Shown piece by piece: positions 6,872 to 9,597 of a stretch of 9,597 nt of DNA. The DNA is taken from positions 1 through 9,597 of the forward strand of contig CAMPIA010000035.1 in NCBI GenBank assembly GCA_946886175.1, written 5' to 3'. The position numbers and the translations under genes are program-made. Source of the DNA: an uncultured Altererythrobacter sp. GTDB lineage: Bacteria > Pseudomonadota > Alphaproteobacteria > Sphingomonadales > Sphingomonadaceae. Position 1 is the stretch's first letter. Each line of letters opens with the position of its first letter. A model generated the notes under the pieces. It did no database searches and was not told where the DNA came from. It saw only the letters and a program-made list of their open reading frames with translations.

Positions 6872-7156
6872 TCAGTCGACCTGAGCTTCGGCGGTCGTCT
6901 CGTCCTGGACTTCGGCTTCCGCGGCAGCGGCAGCTTCGTCGGCCGCGGCAGCGGCTTCTTCGGTCGCGCCTTCGACGGCGGCGCCGGTGTCGACGGCGGC
7001 TTCCTCGACCGCGGCGCCCATGGCGTCGGCGTTCGCTTCGGTGTCGGCGGCGGCGCTGTCGACGGTCTCTTCAGCGGCGTCCTGGGTGCCTTCCGAGCAA
7101 GCGGCGAGGGTCAGGGCGGCGGCGCCGGCGGCGGCGGCGAGAATGATCTTACGCAT
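6872..7156 (-). CDS. Small acidic alanine-rich lipoprotein
   Basis: This 94-residue protein has a lipoprotein signal (MRKIILAAAA...) ending in the lipobox LAAC, so Cys20 should be lipidated and the protein anchored in a cell membrane. The mature part contains 22 Asp/Glu and no Lys, Arg or His, and about 37 of the 94 residues are Ala. Stretches of EEAA, DEAAAAA and similar units suggest long amphipathic helix or disorder rather than a globular fold. No Pfam-type motif was recognised. Similar short Ala/Glu-rich lipoproteins of unknown role are common in Sphingomonadales. The ATG at 7156 has AAGGAAA (7164-7170) seven bases upstream. Coding potential is supported by the ribosome binding site, the lipobox and the terminator hairpin downstream. 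It is divergent from polA. Confidence 0.82.
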   Translation of the reverse strand: MRKIILAAAAGAAALTLAACSEGTQDAAEETVDSAAADTEANADAMGAAVEEAAVDTGAAVEGATEEAAAAADEAAAAAEAEVQDETTAEAQVD

Positions 7157-7185
7157 AGGTCAGTTTCCTTGAACAGCGAGTGGTT

Positions 7186-7209
7186 CGTCGTGGCCCGAAG
7201 GCCATGACG
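7186..7209 (-). promoter_or_regulatory. UUCG-capped hairpin in the lipoprotein mRNA leader
   Basis: On the minus strand, bases 7209-7200 pair with 7195-7186 as a 10-base stem with one A/C mismatch. The stem is capped by the very stable C(UUCG)G tetraloop (loop 7199-7196). It lies about 30 bases before the start codon and just upstream of the ribosome binding site. It might stabilise the mRNA 5' end. It has no T-tract and so is not a terminator. Confidence 0.5.
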
Positions 7210-7242
7210 CGAAGCCCACAAGCATGTGAACCTCGAGCGGCC

Positions 7243-7271
7243 CAAATAATGGCCGTTTTGTGGCGTTGCAA
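7243..7271 (-). promoter_or_regulatory. Candidate sigma-70 promoter of the lipoprotein gene
   Basis: On the minus strand a TTGCAA -35 box (7271-7266) is followed, after exactly 17 bases, by TATTTG (7248-7243). This predicts a start near 7236 and a leader of about 80 bases containing the UUCG hairpin. The match is moderate and was judged by eye only. Confidence 0.35.
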
Positions 7272-7276
7272 GCGAT

Positions 7277-7282
7277 TTGACA
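7277..7282 (+). promoter_or_regulatory. Candidate -35 box for polA
   Basis: A perfect TTGACA lies about 95 bases before the polA start in the divergent spacer. The -10 is unclear: CCGTAT (7301-7306) sits at an 18-base spacing but fits poorly. It overlaps the region of the lipoprotein promoter on the other strand. Confidence 0.35.
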
Positions 7283-7376
7283 CTTTTGCGCCGCAATTCG
7301 CCGTATTGCCGGTTCTGGCGGGACGGACGAACGAAACCGGCTGACCGGGGGAAAATGCGCTGCTACCACGCGCCCG

Positions 7377-9597
7377 ATGGCAGACAAGCAGCACCTCTAT
7401 CTGGTCGACGGATCCTCGTACATCTTTCGCGCCTATCACCGGCTTCCGCCGCTCACCGATCCGCAGGGGATGCCGGTCGGCGCGGTCTATGGCTACACAA
7501 CGATGTTGTGGAAACTGGCCGACGATCTCGACAAGGCCGAAGGGCCGACCCACCTCGCGGTGATCCTCGACAAGGGCTCGACCAGCTTCCGCAACGATAT
7601 CTACCCCGAGTACAAGGCGAACCGCCCCGATCCGCCCGAGGATCTGGTGCCGCAGTTTCCGCTGATCCGCGATGCCACCCGCGCATTCAGCCTGCCGTGC
7701 ATCGAGGAGGCCGGGCTCGAGGCCGACGACCTCATCGCGAGCTACGCCCGCGCCGCGACGCGCAAGGGGTGGGATGTGACGATCGTATCCTCGGACAAGG
7801 ACCTGATGCAGCTCGTCGGCAAATGCGCCGAGCCCGACGACGGTGTCGAAGGCGGCTGCATCGACATGCTCGATACGATGAAGAACCAGCGGATCGACGT
7901 TCCCGAAGTGGTCGAGAAGTTTGGCGTGCCGCCCGAGCTGGTCGGCGATGTGCTCGCGCTGATGGGCGATTCGGTCGACAACGTGCCCGGCATCTACGGC
8001 ATCGGGCCCAAGACCGCCTCCAGGCTGATCGTGGAACACGGCAGCCTCACCGCCGCGCTCGACGCCGCGCCGGCGATGAAGAAATCCAAGCTCCAGGACC
8101 GGCTGGTCGAAGGCCGCGCGATGGCCGAGCTCAGCCGCGTGCTGGTGCAGCTCAAGGAGGATTGCGCGCTTCCCCAGCCGCTGGACGAGTTCAAGCTGGT
8201 CGCCATTCCGCACGAACCGCTCGCGGCGTTTCTCGGCAAGCACGGCTTCACCAGCCTGCTCCGCCGGCTGGACGGCGGCAGCGGGAGCCCGAACCGCGCG
8301 ACCGAGCTCAATCCGGCCAGGCCGGTCAACAAGGGCGCCGCCGCGGAGCCGGGCGGCAACCGCCAGCCGCTGCCCGAACTGCCCGCGGTCGAGCGCAGCG
8401 CGTACGAGTGCGTGCAGACCGCCGAGCGGCTCGAGCACTGGATCGAACGCGCCTTCGCCGCCGGGCTGGTCGCGATCGACACCGAGACCAGCGCGCTCGA
8501 CGCGATGCGCGCCGATCTCGCCGGGATCAGCCTGGCGCTGGGCCCGAACGACGCGTGCTATATCCCGCTCGGCCACGGCGGCAGCGACATGTTCGCCGAG
8601 CGGCCGCAGCAGGTCGCGCGCGAGACCGCGCTGACCCTGCTCAAGCCGCTGCTCGAGAGTGAAGCGGTGCGCAAGGTCGGGCAGAATATCAAATACGACC
8701 TCAACGTGCTCGCGCGGCACGGGATTGCGATGGCGCCGGTCGACGACACGATGGTCGTCTCGTTCGCGCTCGACGCCGGACGCAGCCTCGACGGGATCGG
8801 CGGCGGGCACGGGATGGACGAGCTTTCCGAACGCCACCTCGGCCACACCACGCTGACGTTCAAGGACATCTGCGGCAGCGGCAAGAAGGCGATTCCCTTC
8901 GGCGAAGTGCCGCTCGACCGCGCGACCGAATACGCCGCCGAAGACGCCGACGTGACCTGGCGGCTCCACTGCCACCTCAAACCGCGCCTCGCGACCGAAG
9001 GCGGCTCGCGGATCTACGAGCGGGTCGACCGCCCGCTGATCCCGGTGGTCGCGCAGATGGAGCGCCACGGCATCCGGGTCGACAAGGCGCAACTGGGCAA
9101 GCTGTCCGAGGAATTCGCCGCCGAGACCGGCAGGCTCGAGGCCGAAATCCACCGCATCGCCGGCACCCCGTTCACCATCGGCAGCCCCAAGCAACTGGGC
9201 GACGTGCTGTTCGACACGCTGGGCTACAAGGGCGGCCGCAAGGGCAAGAGCGGGCAGTATTCGACCGACCAGGCGATTCTCGAGCGGCTTTCGGCACAGG
9301 GCGCGGAGATCGCCGACAAAGTGCTCGAATGGCGCCAGCTCACCAAGCTCAAGAGCACGTATACCGACGCGCTCCAGGCGGCGATCAATCCCGATACCGG
9401 CCGCGTGCACACCAGCTACAGCCTGGTGGGCGCGCAGACCGGGCGGTTGAGCTCGACCGACCCGAACCTGCAGAACATCCCGATCCGCACCGAGATCGGC
9501 CGCCAGATCCGCGACGCCTTCGTGGCCGAGGAGGGCAACGTCCTGCTCGCGGCCGACTATTCGCAGATCGAGCTGCGCCTCGCCGCGCACATGGCCG
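7377..9597 (+). CDS. polA: DNA polymerase I, N-terminal part (3' end cut by the window)
   Basis: PolA fills gaps and replaces RNA primers in replication and repair. The frame from the ATG at 7377 stays open to the window end (740 codons). The 5' nuclease domain shows LYLVDGSSYIFRAYH, EADDLIASYA, SSDKDLMQLV and DSVDNVPGIYGIGPKTA. The 3'-5' proofreading domain looks active: D368-T-E370 in VAIDTETSALD, D441 in GQNIKYDLNVL, and Y519/D523 in YAAEDADVTWRLH. The polymerase domain enters with TGRLSSTDPNLQNIPIR and motif A ADYSQIELRLAAHMA, whose metal-binding Asp is D727. Motifs B and C lie beyond the edge. No ribosome binding site sits at normal distance: the nearest purine run, GGGGGA at 7346-7351, is 25 bases away. 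The start is nevertheless right for the family. Two long frames overlapping it are antisense or shifted shadows. Confidence 0.97.
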   Translation, partial: MADKQHLYLVDGSSYIFRAYHRLPPLTDPQGMPVGAVYGYTTMLWKLADDLDKAEGPTHLAVILDKGSTSFRNDIYPEYKANRPDPPEDLVPQFPLIRDATRAFSLPCIEEAGLEADDLIASYARAATRKGWDVTIVSSDKDLMQLVGKCAEPDDGVEGGCIDMLDTMKNQRIDVPEVVEKFGVPPELVGDVLALMGDSVDNVPGIYGIGPKTASRLIVEHGSLTAALDAAPAMKKSKLQDRLVEGRAMAELSRVLVQLKEDCALPQPLDEFKLVAIPHEPLAAFLGKHGFTSLLRRLDGGSGSPNRATELNPARPVNKGAAAEPGGNRQPLPELPAVERSAYECVQTAERLEHWIERAFAAGLVAIDTETSALDAMRADLAGISLALGPNDACYIPLGHGGSDMFAERPQQVARETALTLLKPLLESEAVRKVGQNIKYDLNVLARHGIAMAPVDDTMVVSFALDAGRSLDGIGGGHGMDELSERHLGHTTLTFKDICGSGKKAIPFGEVPLDRATEYAAEDADVTWRLHCHLKPRLATEGGSRIYERVDRPLIPVVAQMERHGIRVDKAQLGKLSEEFAAETGRLEAEIHRIAGTPFTIGSPKQLGDVLFDTLGYKGGRKGKSGQYSTDQAILERLSAQGAEIADKVLEWRQLTKLKSTYTDALQAAINPDTGRVHTSYSLVGAQTGRLSSTDPNLQNIPIRTEIGRQIRDAFVAEEGNVLLAADYSQIELRLAAHMA

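Noticed and set aside
6880..7130. Repetitive GCGGC-type DNA inside the lipoprotein gene
   Set aside because: It is explained by runs of alanine codons; no fixed repeat length, so it is not a satellite or CRISPR array.
7277..8662. A 461-codon plus-strand frame with GGGGGA three bases before an internal ATG at 7355
   Set aside because: It overlaps polA in another frame and encodes an Arg-rich product without domains. The spacing of three bases is also too short for a usual ribosome binding site.
7149..9590. An 813-codon open frame on the minus strand
   Set aside because: It lies antisense to polA, whose catalytic motifs are intact on the plus strand. Its product is a low-complexity Arg/Ala/Asp/Val mix with no domain, as expected for the shadow of a GC-rich gene.

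Overview
The window reads as a GC-rich (roughly two-thirds G+C by eye) chromosomal segment of an alphaproteobacterium, most likely Sphingomonadales/Erythrobacteraceae. This placement is inference from the GroEL, PolA and host-attachment protein sequences, the codon usage and the gene types; no database search was possible. No tRNA, rRNA, CRISPR array, insertion sequence or phage gene was seen. Six complete or edge-cut genes plus one small lipoprotein gene fill almost all of the sequence, and no gene-free stretch exceeds about 220 bases.

Left part (1-2842): the 3' half of groEL enters from the left edge and is closed by a textbook GC-rich terminator. Next, on the same strand, is a two-domain gene joining a protein-L-isoaspartate O-methyltransferase (PCMT) to an erythromycin-esterase-like hydrolase. 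It ends one base short of the end of the gene that follows on the opposite strand.

Middle (2844-5638): a large exported protein on the minus strand joins two His/Met-rich DUF305 modules to a cysteine-containing LVIVD-type beta-propeller. Its ribosome binding site lies inside one arm of a perfect 8-base inverted repeat. Divergent from it is a small host-attachment (baeRF-like) protein, preceded by a good match to the alphaproteobacterial general-stress (EcfG-type) promoter.

Right part (5743-9597): an exported class A beta-lactamase-fold serine hydrolase has SxxK, S-S-N and KTG motifs but no ordinary omega-loop glutamate. A strong terminator follows, then a convergent gene for a tiny, very acidic, alanine-rich lipoprotein with a structured leader. 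Last is divergent polA (DNA polymerase I), which runs off the right edge within polymerase motif A.

Taken together the genes lean toward housekeeping and stress: a chaperonin, protein repair, envelope or periplasmic proteins and DNA repair. There is no obvious operon or defence-type system. The least explained elements are the DUF305-LVIVD protein with its possibly masked ribosome binding site, the PCMT-esterase fusion, and the acidic lipoprotein with its UUCG-capped leader.
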